Assembly (NCBI GenBank): GCA_964578905.1
Contig: CAZOER010000017.1
Span: 1-19,794 of the forward strand
DNA length: 19,794 bases
Direction of reading: 5' to 3'
Source: CAZVBV01 sp964578905
Lineage (GTDB): Bacteria; Patescibacteriota; Gracilibacteria; UBA4473
Position 1 is the first letter of the stretch; the number at the start of each line of letters is the position of its first letter. Below are positions 7,277 through 14,295 of this stretch, one piece after another. Below the pieces are notes generated by a model. The model was given only the letters and a program-made list of their open reading frames with translations, had not been told where the DNA came from and ran no database searches. The position numbers and the translations under genes were made by a program.

Positions 7277-7978
7277 ATGAAAATTTTATCTTCGTTTTTA
7301 GATTCTCAATCATTCAAAAGATCATTTCTCTTTCGCGGAGTACCTGATCATATGAAACCATCATCTCCCGTGAAAGAGAATAACGAAAAAGACGATCCTC
7401 GAGAGGAACTGAAGGACTTAAAAAAAGACTTAGAATTCTTGAAAACGTTTGTAAGAGAAAATGCGAAAAGTGATATGACACAATTACAGGAGGATCTTTC
7501 AAAGATACAAGAGAAGCTTGCAATGAGCGAAAAGGAATATACCGCAGGAGATATTCAAAAAATAAAAACAGATCTTGTAAAACAAATGGGAATAATGGAT
7601 ACAACAGAAATAGATAGATTGCACTTCAGATTTGATTCTGGATGGTCAGAAGGTCATGAAAAGAATGCTCGTGAATATTTTGTAGGACATGTAACCGACA
7701 AATGTGTGGAAGAAGGGGTTGCGCCACTTTCTTTTGAAGAACTTAAGAATCTTTTTAAAGACATATCAAAAAGATTATATCCGAATGAGATTTCTCGAGA
7801 ACTTTTATATGGACCGAAGAATTCTTTCGAGGAAAATAAAACAGCAGAAGCGGAAATAGATGCCTGGATTCAGGAACACAAGGTTGTCCCACTAAACGAA
7901 TTAAAAGCAGAACAGGAGAAAATGAAAGAAGATTTGAAAAAGAAACAAGACTTCATGTCTTCAATAGATGCTTTTTAA
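7277..7978 (+). CDS. Hypothetical coiled-coil protein
   Basis: I do not recognise this 233-residue protein. It has a basic N-terminus (1-26) without a clear signal peptide or membrane segment, then a charged coiled-coil-like stretch (about 41-85, rich in Lys/Glu/Leu), a central region (105-180) that looks globular and holds the only cysteine (Cys143) and the motif RFDSGWSEGHEKNAREYF, and a second short charged helix (205-226). The ATG at 7277 is the first after a well-formed promoter; Met26 (7352) is an alternative. It is likely cytoplasmic. It opens the accessory block that runs to 14256 and may be a separate unit, because the next gene has its own promoter. Confidence 0.72.
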   Translation: MKILSSFLDSQSFKRSFLFRGVPDHMKPSSPVKENNEKDDPREELKDLKKDLEFLKTFVRENAKSDMTQLQEDLSKIQEKLAMSEKEYTAGDIQKIKTDLVKQMGIMDTTEIDRLHFRFDSGWSEGHEKNAREYFVGHVTDKCVEEGVAPLSFEELKNLFKDISKRLYPNEISRELLYGPKNSFEENKTAEAEIDAWIQEHKVVPLNELKAEQEKMKEDLKKKQDFMSSIDAF

Positions 7979-7995
7979 AAACAAGTTCTTGCAAA

Positions 7996-8011
7996 AACAC
8001 AATATTGTGTT
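7996..8011. promoter_or_regulatory. 16-base perfect palindrome, possible operator
   Basis: AACACAATATTGTGTT is a perfect inverted repeat in the 88-base gap between two hypothetical genes. It is not followed by a T run, so it is not a normal terminator, and it ends 16 bases before the TTGACA of the next promoter, a place where a dimeric regulator could bind. Confidence 0.4.
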
Positions 8012-8027
8012 GAAATAGGAAAACAAG

Positions 8028-8056
8028 TTGACAAAAATTTACAACTCTACTAATCT
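8028..8056 (+). promoter_or_regulatory. Sigma70-type promoter of the 8067 gene
   Basis: Consensus TTGACA (8028-8033), 17-base spacer, TAATCT (8051-8056). The -10 ends 10 bases before the ATG at 8067, so the transcript would begin about 2-4 bases before the start codon. This also shows that the longer reading frame beginning at the TTG of the -35 is not the real start. Confidence 0.7.
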
Positions 8057-8066
8057 TACCTTACTG

Positions 8067-8537
8067 ATGGACACAAAGTTCAACCGTCTCAATGAAGAAA
8101 TCAAAGTCGATGGAATCGATGGAGGGGTTGCTGAGCTTGATCAAGTACTAGGAGAGAACACAGAGAAGATTTCGGAAGTTGTTGGAAAACTAGGAGAGAA
8201 TAAAGCGTCACAAGCAACAACGAAGAAAGCAACAGTGCAAACGACATCTGTTTTTGGAAAAATTTCAGATCTTTTGTTTGCGGCAAAAGCAAAACAAATT
8301 ATTTTGCCATCACAAGAAATTCAACGAAAACGAGTAGGACACTCTTTGGAAAAAGAAACAAGAAAGCTTCTTCAAAAAGCGAAGAAGATTCAAAATGCAC
8401 GACACTTTTCTGCTCACGCATTAGAACAAGTGATTCAAGAGATTCGATACTTGCAACGATTGATTGCAGAACTTTTCTCAATGGCTGCAGAAAAATTAGA
8501 AACACTGTACAAGCAATACGTATTACGGGTAGCGTAA
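8067..8537 (+). CDS. Hypothetical helical protein
   Basis: An unrecognised 156-residue protein with no signal peptide. Residues 1-45 are acidic and amphipathic (ELDQVLGENTEKISEVVGKLGEN), 46-62 form a Thr/Ala/Lys-rich linker, and 83-150 are a long basic, Leu/Gln/Lys-rich helical region, including HSLEKETRKLLQKAKKIQN and ALEQVIQEIRYLQRLIAEL. No cysteine. The ATG at 8067 is chosen because the upstream in-frame TTG is part of a consensus -35 element. It is followed by its own terminator, so it is probably a single-gene transcript. Its size and helical content would fit an adaptor or scaffold role, but that is only a guess. Confidence 0.68.
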   Translation: MDTKFNRLNEEIKVDGIDGGVAELDQVLGENTEKISEVVGKLGENKASQATTKKATVQTTSVFGKISDLLFAAKAKQIILPSQEIQRKRVGHSLEKETRKLLQKAKKIQNARHFSAHALEQVIQEIRYLQRLIAELFSMAAEKLETLYKQYVLRVA

Positions 8538-8557
8538 TTTTTTGACTTTTACAGGTG

Positions 8558-8586
8558 AAAGCGTTACGTTCTAGGACGCTTTTTTT
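8558..8586 (+). terminator. Rho-independent terminator of the 8067 gene
   Basis: AAAGCGT (8558-8564) pairs with ACGCTTT (8576-8582) around an 11-base loop, followed by T to 8586. It sits between the stop at 8537 and the next ATG at 8599, which starts only 12 bases after the T run. Confidence 0.65.
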
Positions 8587-8598
8587 GTAAAAATAAAC

Positions 8599-10035
8599 AT
8601 GAAAAAAATCTTCGTTATCCTTCTCGGAATCTCATTTATGGGGGCATTTTTTACAGCCTCAACTTTTGCGGCAAATAAAACGACTCGATTCAGAGGATCG
8701 GGGATGCGGTATTACCAGAATATGAATGATTATTCACAAACGAAGAAGGCAACCATAAAAGGTCGATTCAGGTATTCATCTCGAAACCGTGTAACACGAA
8801 CAAATTGGGAAGTTCTTAAAAACAAAATAACAAAACAGTCTCTTTCTCGTCGATCATCTTCTCGATACAGAGGTGTTTCAGCAGGAACTTCTGCAGTGGT
8901 GCAATCAGTACGAAGTGTAAAAGATGAATTTAAATCTTTCACGGCTCAGAATATCAACTTCAAAATCTCATTGCCAAATGAATTTAGCGTTGTTTCAGAC
9001 ACACTTCGTGGAGAAAGTGGAGCCATTGTTTTTCAAGATGGAGAGGCGAAAATTAAAATCATGGCAACGGCAACTCGTTGTGATTCAGGAGTGACATATT
9101 GTCTCAAAAAAGAATCAGACGGGGCTCTCAAAACATTTAAAGAATCATTGCCACAAATGACAATGCGTCGAAATAAAAATGTTCGCCTTGATACGAATCA
9201 AGCGCAATTGAAAAAAGATAACATGGGACGATTGGTTGATCTGTACGCACGAAACTATGGAGCTGGGCAATTGACGTTCTTTGACCCAGAGAATGGATCT
9301 GTATGGATTATGCACATCACTGATCCAGGGCACGCAACAGGGCTTTTCAAGAACGATAGAGACCTTTTTAAAGTTCTTGGATCGCTTACACAGAAGTCAG
9401 TTATTAGTAGCAAAACTTCGCGAACGAGTTTAAGCAATATCTTTGGAACACGAAATAGAAGTACGGGAAAAAGTACACAAAATAAATCGACGTTAGCGTT
9501 TGGAAACAGCGCGGTTGAAGCATTTGTAGCGAAGAATGTTCCTTTTCACATTTCATTGCCAAACGGGTTTGAACTTGATTCCGATACCATTGAGCGAAAT
9601 ATGGGAGTGATGAGTTTTGCGAAAGGGGAGGAGAAAGTTGTTATTACGGCTACGGAGAACTTGTGCGATGATCAGACACCACGATTGATTCGTCGATGTA
9701 TTGATGCACAGGCAGCAACATTGAAGAAAGAACTGAAAACAGAATTTCCAGAAGCGAATATTCTGCAGGATGAAAATGTACAAGTACAATTGGTGGATGC
9801 ATACCACTCAGGAGAGAATTCTCGTCAGACATCTTCTGTAAAAGAACACATAGGAAAAATTGTAGTTCTTCGAGAGAAAGGGAAACGGATGGGATACTTT
9901 GTATTTGCAGAACCCGAAAGTGGATATGTTTGGAAAGTCAGAATGGATGCCCCAGAACACAAGGATGCATTCCTAAATGATGTTCGACAAAAAACAAGGA
10001 TTATCAATTCGCTCTTTTTCGAAGCAGGGAAATAA
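8599..10035 (+). CDS. Secreted protein with cationic linker and two repeated Cys-hairpin domains
   Basis: I recognise no named family in this 478-residue protein. Residues 1-25 are a typical signal peptide (MKKIFVILLG, cleavage likely after TFA). Residues 28-92 are strongly basic and low-complexity (Arg/Lys/Ser/Tyr, for example RFRYSSRNRVTR and SRRSSSRYRG). Two related domains follow: about 114-263 and 309-474. They align by eye at FTAQNINFKISLPNEF / FVAKNVPFHISLPNGF, at SDTL/SDTI, at KIKIMAT / KVVITAT, and near the end at DPENGSVW / EPESGYVW. Each has a Cys pair just after the central strand (C161/C168 and C356/C367), the likely site of a disulfide. A Ser/Thr/Lys linker (264-305) joins them. 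The shape is like PsbP/Mog1-type sandwich domains, but I cannot confirm that. The next gene encodes a single copy of the same domain. Confidence 0.8.
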   Translation: MKKIFVILLGISFMGAFFTASTFAANKTTRFRGSGMRYYQNMNDYSQTKKATIKGRFRYSSRNRVTRTNWEVLKNKITKQSLSRRSSSRYRGVSAGTSAVVQSVRSVKDEFKSFTAQNINFKISLPNEFSVVSDTLRGESGAIVFQDGEAKIKIMATATRCDSGVTYCLKKESDGALKTFKESLPQMTMRRNKNVRLDTNQAQLKKDNMGRLVDLYARNYGAGQLTFFDPENGSVWIMHITDPGHATGLFKNDRDLFKVLGSLTQKSVISSKTSRTSLSNIFGTRNRSTGKSTQNKSTLAFGNSAVEAFVAKNVPFHISLPNGFELDSDTIERNMGVMSFAKGEEKVVITATENLCDDQTPRLIRRCIDAQAATLKKELKTEFPEANILQDENVQVQLVDAYHSGENSRQTSSVKEHIGKIVVLREKGKRMGYFVFAEPESGYVWKVRMDAPEHKDAFLNDVRQKTRIINSLFFEAGK

Positions 10036-10054
10036 AGTTTCTCTGAAAAAAAAC

Positions 10055-10083
10055 TTGACAAAAAATTGATTTTCATTTAAAAG
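10055..10083 (+). promoter_or_regulatory. Candidate promoter of the 10160 gene
   Basis: Consensus TTGACA (10055-10060), 17-base spacer, TAAAAG (10078-10083, 4 of 6). The predicted leader of about 70 bases is A-rich. No terminator hairpin is visible between the 10035 stop and this site, so read-through from the upstream paralogue is also possible. Confidence 0.45.
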
Positions 10084-10159
10084 TCTCCTTGAAATAAAAA
10101 AAGAAATAAAAAAACCATTAAAGATATTCTCTTTGATGACGTATTCTTTTTTCTTCACT

Positions 10160-11047
10160 ATGAAAAAAACATTAGCACTCGGTCTCGGTTTGGCTCTTAT
10201 CGGAGCTTCAGTAATCTCATTCACAAATGCATCACGAGATGCGTATCATGTGTACATGTACCAACAAGGACGACAAACACATGCACCAAAAGCACCTCAA
10301 AAAAGAGTGCGATCATTTTCTCGTCGTATGGGAGCTTTTAAGCAACCACGAATGTACCGAAGAGATACTGAACGGCGTGGAGTAAATCCTTCGCAAAACA
10401 CACGATATTTGCAAGGAGATATTCGAAATCGAGAATCAGTTCAACGTTCACGATTGGAAATACATAACTACCGAATGGTTCGACCATCAAGTGATCGAAT
10501 CGTAGGAGGAGCGCAAGCAAATGCTCACCGACGAGATGTTATGAAATTCCGACGAACAGTTGATGCTATTGAAAAATTTACTACCTATGAAAACGAAAAG
10601 TTCTCATTGAAAGTTCCTTTTGGATGGAAGGCAAGTGATGACAATGCTCATCTCTTTGTTCACCCACGATCTGATTATAGCGTGAAAGTTCGATACGTTG
10701 AAAAAGCTTGTACAGATACTGGATTTCAAGCATGTGCCATTACTCTTTCAAAAGATGAAAACCACACAAATCCATTACAAAAAATTGCAATCACAGGACC
10801 AATTGAACGACAGTCTCACTTTTACGGGACAGTGCTTCACAAACCACTTCAAACACGAACCTACACAGAAAGTTTCTCTGCTGAAGTAGCAGGAGAAGAC
10901 TTATACATTGCTCGACATTTTGTCGCTGATCTTGAAGGAGGTGTTTACATGGTTGAAACACGAACAGCATTCAAGAATGCAGCTCAATTCCTCGGAGTGA
11001 GTAAAACAGTATTTGATTCATTTCAAGTTTACCCTTTAGATAAATAA
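10160..11047 (+). CDS. Secreted protein with cationic linker and one Cys-hairpin domain
   Basis: A 295-residue protein with a signal peptide (1-24, MKKTLALGLGLALIGASVIS, cleavage after TNA), a long basic Arg/His/Gln-rich segment (about 26-135), and one globular domain (138-291) that resembles each repeat of the upstream gene: FTTYENEKFSLKVPFGW aligns with the FxxxNxxFxISLPNxF start, YSVKVRYVEKAC with the strand before the Cys pair (C184/C192), and GGVYMVETR with the strand near the end. It therefore looks like a paralogue of the neighbour at 8599. ATG 10160 is chosen over in-frame TTG/ATG at 10133/10136 because it places the signal peptide at the N-terminus. It is followed by a strong terminator. 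Function unknown; it should be exported to the cell surface or medium. Confidence 0.78.
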   Translation: MKKTLALGLGLALIGASVISFTNASRDAYHVYMYQQGRQTHAPKAPQKRVRSFSRRMGAFKQPRMYRRDTERRGVNPSQNTRYLQGDIRNRESVQRSRLEIHNYRMVRPSSDRIVGGAQANAHRRDVMKFRRTVDAIEKFTTYENEKFSLKVPFGWKASDDNAHLFVHPRSDYSVKVRYVEKACTDTGFQACAITLSKDENHTNPLQKIAITGPIERQSHFYGTVLHKPLQTRTYTESFSAEVAGEDLYIARHFVADLEGGVYMVETRTAFKNAAQFLGVSKTVFDSFQVYPLDK

Positions 11048-11072
11048 TTTTTGACAGCAAGTCTGCTGAAAG

Positions 11073-11097
11073 ATCCCGCTCCGGCGGGATTTTTTTT
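11073..11097 (+). terminator. Strong rho-independent terminator
   Basis: ATCCCGC (11073-11079) pairs with GCGGGAT (11084-11090) around a TCCG loop, a UNCG-type stable tetraloop, followed by a run of eight T (11090-11097). A smaller hairpin, CAGCA/TGCTG, lies just upstream at 11055-11068. Confidence 0.92.
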
Positions 11098-11166
11098 ATC
11101 TGAAAGTTGAAAAAAATACGTTTTCTGAAAGAATAGTCGTGATTGAAACGTATTACTCTTGAGAAA

Positions 11167-13050
11167 ATGAAAAACAAAAAAACATACATCATCATCGTCG
11201 CGCTTCTTATGACGGCGCTTATTGGAGTACCTACTGCTGAAGCGATCACCTATTCAAAAAGCTCCGACTACTGGACGACATGGAGAAATAATATAACGAA
11301 CAGAACAAATTCAAAAACACGATATCGGTCTTCTCGCCGACGATCAGTGAATTGGGGAATCGGATATTATCGTTCCAAAAATAAGAGCGTTCGATCCGTA
11401 CCCACAAGTATCGTTCCTTATCGAGAGAAATCGACGTATCCAACAACATATCAGAGGAGTCGATCACGAACAACGACTTCCTCAGCAGTGAAGTCGAAAT
11501 ATGTATTGGGCGTGAGTGTCGTTTCAACTGAGCAATCGCAACCCATTACGACCATTACTCAAACACCAATTCGAGTATTCCAATTGGGAGTAAATAATAA
11601 AAGTACCGTGCGAAAAAATAGCTTCGTCGAAGCGTTGAAGCTCGACACGATGACCTTCCAAATGTTTTCAAATACAGGCCTTGCAGCAGATCCTCGAATG
11701 TTTGAACTGGGAGTGTCAGAGACTTCAGGGGATTTAGAGCCGACCTATTTTCAATTCGATCGCTATGGAAAAGTAACCCTCAAATTTAACAATGCTAGAG
11801 TAGCGAAGGGAGAGGGGATTGAACTTGGAATTGATGTGCGCGTAGAAAATGCTGCCAATACACCACGGATACCGGGCGCATTTAAATTAAGACTCCTGAG
11901 AGCAACTGCCTCCACAGAACAAGGGGGTATAAAAGTGACACCACAAATTGTAAAGAATTCACTTTCAGGAAAGATTGCTTTTACTCCTGGAGCACAGGTT
12001 TCGGTAGGGGAGACACCAGGAGTCGAAACAGGTCCTTCTTCATCAACGACCATTGAGGGCAGAATTGTTTCAGCGAATGAACGTATATTTGCACTTGCAC
12101 TTAATTTCGAAGCGCATTATGACGATATGTCGATAGAGGAAATAGTCGTGAGAAATGAAATTGGAGGAGACGATATCGATAATTATGTAGATACGGTGTA
12201 TGCCGTGGATACTATTTCGGGACAAACACTCGGACAGGCTAAATTCACACAAGGAACGGCCACATTTCGCTTCTTTAGTCCTATTCGCGTAAACAGAGAA
12301 CGAGAGCGTCATATCGGATTTAAAGTCCAAATAGATGATCGTGTGGACACAGGACGATATGATACGAGATTTCGATTGGGGGTTGCGCCATCAGATGTTG
12401 TCGTTCGAGGAATTGGGTCAGGGAGAACACTGTCTGATAGTTACAAAAGTTTCTCTACAAACACGCACACATTCTTCGCAGTACAGTCTGGTGGAGGGGT
12501 AAAGATTGAATCTTCGGCGGTGCAACCAAATGGATTTTCTGCGACAGAAAGTATGGAACGTATCTATCAATTCAAGATTTCAAATCCGGATGATAAAGAA
12601 ATTTCTATTGGTCGATTATCATTCGATGTTCGACTTTCGGGCGTCGCGTTTTCCGGAGGAATCTCAACGGATGATTTTCAACTCAAACAAATGCAACGAG
12701 GACGAGAAGTAGAGGGAGGAGAATTTTCCCCGACGGGAGTTTCTGGAAATATTGTTACCTTCGATACAGGAACAGAATTGTACATTCCTCGACACGGAGA
12801 AATGGAATTTGCACTCAAGACAAAGCTTGTTGATATCGCAGGAGGGAATTCAGAAACGGATTCAGTTGCGGTACAAATACTCGGTGATTCAACACTTACA
12901 ACGGGAAAATTAGCAACGGTTCGCTCAAACAATGCACGATTCATTTGGTCTGATCATTCGGGAAGACCACATGCGTCCTATTCCACGGATTGGTTGTCTG
13001 GGTACAAAATATCAGGACTTCCATCCTCGACGACGAGAAATTATCGGTAA
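11167..13050 (+). CDS. Large secreted beta-rich surface protein
   Basis: A 627-residue protein of no named family, containing no cysteine. A signal peptide spans 1-26 (MKNKKTYIIIVALLMTALIG, cleavage after AEA). Residues 28-112 are basic and rich in Arg/Ser/Tyr/Thr, for example RYRSSRRRSVNW and RSRSRTTTSS. After that come three beta-rich segments, about 130-250, 295-440 and 455-590, each with the same rhythm of short hydrophobic strands and Asp/Gly turns; the last two share a DxxIxxI/DxxFxL pattern and look like tandem immunoglobulin-like sandwiches. The C-terminus (591-619) reads RFIWSDHSGRPHASYSTDWLSGY followed by KISGLP. I recall similar W-S-(D/P)...DW-x-x-G-Y...GLP endings in CPR surface proteins, but I cannot search for this. 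There is no LPXTG or TM anchor. ATG 11167 is chosen because it starts the signal peptide. Confidence 0.78.
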   Translation: MKNKKTYIIIVALLMTALIGVPTAEAITYSKSSDYWTTWRNNITNRTNSKTRYRSSRRRSVNWGIGYYRSKNKSVRSVPTSIVPYREKSTYPTTYQRSRSRTTTSSAVKSKYVLGVSVVSTEQSQPITTITQTPIRVFQLGVNNKSTVRKNSFVEALKLDTMTFQMFSNTGLAADPRMFELGVSETSGDLEPTYFQFDRYGKVTLKFNNARVAKGEGIELGIDVRVENAANTPRIPGAFKLRLLRATASTEQGGIKVTPQIVKNSLSGKIAFTPGAQVSVGETPGVETGPSSSTTIEGRIVSANERIFALALNFEAHYDDMSIEEIVVRNEIGGDDIDNYVDTVYAVDTISGQTLGQAKFTQGTATFRFFSPIRVNRERERHIGFKVQIDDRVDTGRYDTRFRLGVAPSDVVVRGIGSGRTLSDSYKSFSTNTHTFFAVQSGGGVKIESSAVQPNGFSATESMERIYQFKISNPDDKEISIGRLSFDVRLSGVAFSGGISTDDFQLKQMQRGREVEGGEFSPTGVSGNIVTFDTGTELYIPRHGEMEFALKTKLVDIAGGNSETDSVAVQILGDSTLTTGKLATVRSNNARFIWSDHSGRPHASYSTDWLSGYKISGLPSSTTRNYR

Positions 13051-13053
13051 TAT

Positions 13054-13086
13054 CCGCTTGAAAAAGCCTTTTATCTGTGGTATAAT
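13054..13086 (+). promoter_or_regulatory. Strong sigma70-type promoter of the 13105 gene
   Basis: TTGAAA (13058-13063), 17-base spacer, TATAAT (13081-13086), preceded by an extended TGTGG. It starts 4 bases after the upstream stop. Its first 14 bases, CCGCTTGAAAAAGC, recur with one difference at 17111-17124, at the same distance from an identical TGTGGTATAAT. Confidence 0.85.
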
Positions 13087-13104
13087 GCGGAGAAGTATTC
13101 TATT

Positions 13105-14256
13105 ATGGCACTTAAGAAATTTCGTTTTGAGGCAATCTCAAAAGAAGGGAAAAACCTTTCTGGATTTTTGTTTTCAGAAAACGATGAAGCCGCTCGTGCA
13201 AAGTTAAAATCAGAGGGGAATGCCGTTTTGTCACTAGAGTTGTTCGTGGCAGAAAAGAAAGAAAACAGCGATCTTCAGGAATTTGAATTCCAAGCGAAAG
13301 CATCTGATGGACGAACGATTCATGGAGAGATCGAAGCGCAAACACAATATGTTGCCTATCGAAAATTGAGAATGGAATATGATTTCCAATTGGAATATTT
13401 GGTAATAAAGAATCTTCCATTTGAACAAAAAGAAGCCCTCAAGAAGCAAGGGATTGATTCACAATTAAAGCTTTTATTTGAACAAGATGAAGAAGCGCAA
13501 AAAACAAAAGCTGTAAAAACGAAAAAGGTAAAAAAAGGGAAAGTAGAACTAATGCTTGAAGAAAGAGAAGATGAAATGCGATTTCTTCAGGCCCAAACAG
13601 AGGTTATTACAACAGCTGTAAAGAAGCTCATGGGAGAGCATTCTACGTACTTGAACGCCGAGAAACAACGACATATTCAAGTTGATTTGGATCGATTGTC
13701 TCGACTCAGACAGTCAAGCTCGCTCAACCACCTTGAGCAAATTATGAAGCGTATCTTCAAACAATTGCTTTCTGATAATCTTTTTATTGTTACGGAAGAC
13801 AACATTCTTGAAGTAGAGAAGAGCCAAGCGGAAATTAAGAAAATTACAAAAGCACTTGAAGCTGATTTGAAAAAAGGACTCTCAAATGTGCAGATAGGGG
13901 ATTTGCAGAAAATCACGAAGAAGGTTATCAAAATGAGTTTGTTTCGAAGAGTCTTTATGCCTTTCTATTGGGGCTTTGTATTCTTGCTTATCATGCTCCT
14001 TAATTTCTGGGTACTCACGCTTGGAAAACTCGCATTTGGAAAAGACACAGATCGAATGCTTTTTTATCTCAAATCAACGCCTTTGTGGTTTCTCACGGGA
14101 TTCTCAGCAGTTGTGATGGTTTTCTTTGCCTTCACGGTTTTCGTTCGAGAAAAACCATTGTCACTTGTAAAACGACTTATCCTGTATGCACTCGCATTTG
14201 GAGCATTGATTGTATTTACGCTTCAGTTCCCAGTATTCTTTTTCTGGACAAAATAA
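13105..14256 (+). CDS. Membrane protein with two tandem PilC/GspF-N-like domains
   Basis: A 383-residue protein with an unusual architecture. Residues 5-46 (KKFRFEAISKEGKNLSGFLF, then AARAKLKSEGNAVLSLEL) and 59-99 (QEFEFQAKASDGRTIHGEIE, then AYRKLRMEYDFQLEYL) both fit the short N-terminal module of type IV pilus/type II secretion platform proteins (F-x-Y-x-A-x-D-x-x-G-x-x-x-x-G-x-i-x-A...A...L). What normally follows, the helical T2SSF domains, is absent. Instead there is a basic segment (132-147), a long charged helical region (148-277), and three predicted membrane helices (286-308, 326-347, 356-381) at the C-terminus. The N-terminus should be cytoplasmic. It has its own strong promoter with a leader of about 11 bases. 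The family resemblance of the two modules is by eye; the rest is unrecognised. A link to pili or secretion is a guess. Confidence 0.72.
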   Translation: MALKKFRFEAISKEGKNLSGFLFSENDEAARAKLKSEGNAVLSLELFVAEKKENSDLQEFEFQAKASDGRTIHGEIEAQTQYVAYRKLRMEYDFQLEYLVIKNLPFEQKEALKKQGIDSQLKLLFEQDEEAQKTKAVKTKKVKKGKVELMLEEREDEMRFLQAQTEVITTAVKKLMGEHSTYLNAEKQRHIQVDLDRLSRLRQSSSLNHLEQIMKRIFKQLLSDNLFIVTEDNILEVEKSQAEIKKITKALEADLKKGLSNVQIGDLQKITKKVIKMSLFRRVFMPFYWGFVFLLIMLLNFWVLTLGKLAFGKDTDRMLFYLKSTPLWFLTGFSAVVMVFFAFTVFVREKPLSLVKRLILYALAFGALIVFTLQFPVFFFWTK

Positions 14257-14259
14257 TTC

Positions 14260-14288
14260 TTGTCGATAAAAACGATTGTCTCTACTAT
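14260..14288 (+). promoter_or_regulatory. Candidate promoter of the lgt-like gene
   Basis: TTGTCG (14260-14265), 17-base spacer, TACTAT (14283-14288). The -10 ends 7 bases before the ATG at 14296, so the transcript is predicted to start at the initiation codon. The upstream in-frame TTG is the -35 itself and is not a start. Confidence 0.5.
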
Positions 14289-14295
14289 AGAGGCG

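Noticed and set aside
8542..8570. TTGACT as -35 of the 8599 gene
   Set aside because: No acceptable -10 at 16-18 bases; the region folds as the terminator of the preceding gene. I could not identify a convincing promoter for 8599.
11051..11056. TTGACA after the 10160 gene as a promoter for the 11167 gene
   Set aside because: The matching -10 position falls inside the terminator hairpin at 11073-11090, so it would be a poor promoter.
13054..13071. GCTT-GAAA-AAGC with following T's as a stand-alone terminator
   Set aside because: The stem has only four pairs and it overlaps a near-consensus promoter; kept only as part of the repeated-cassette observation.
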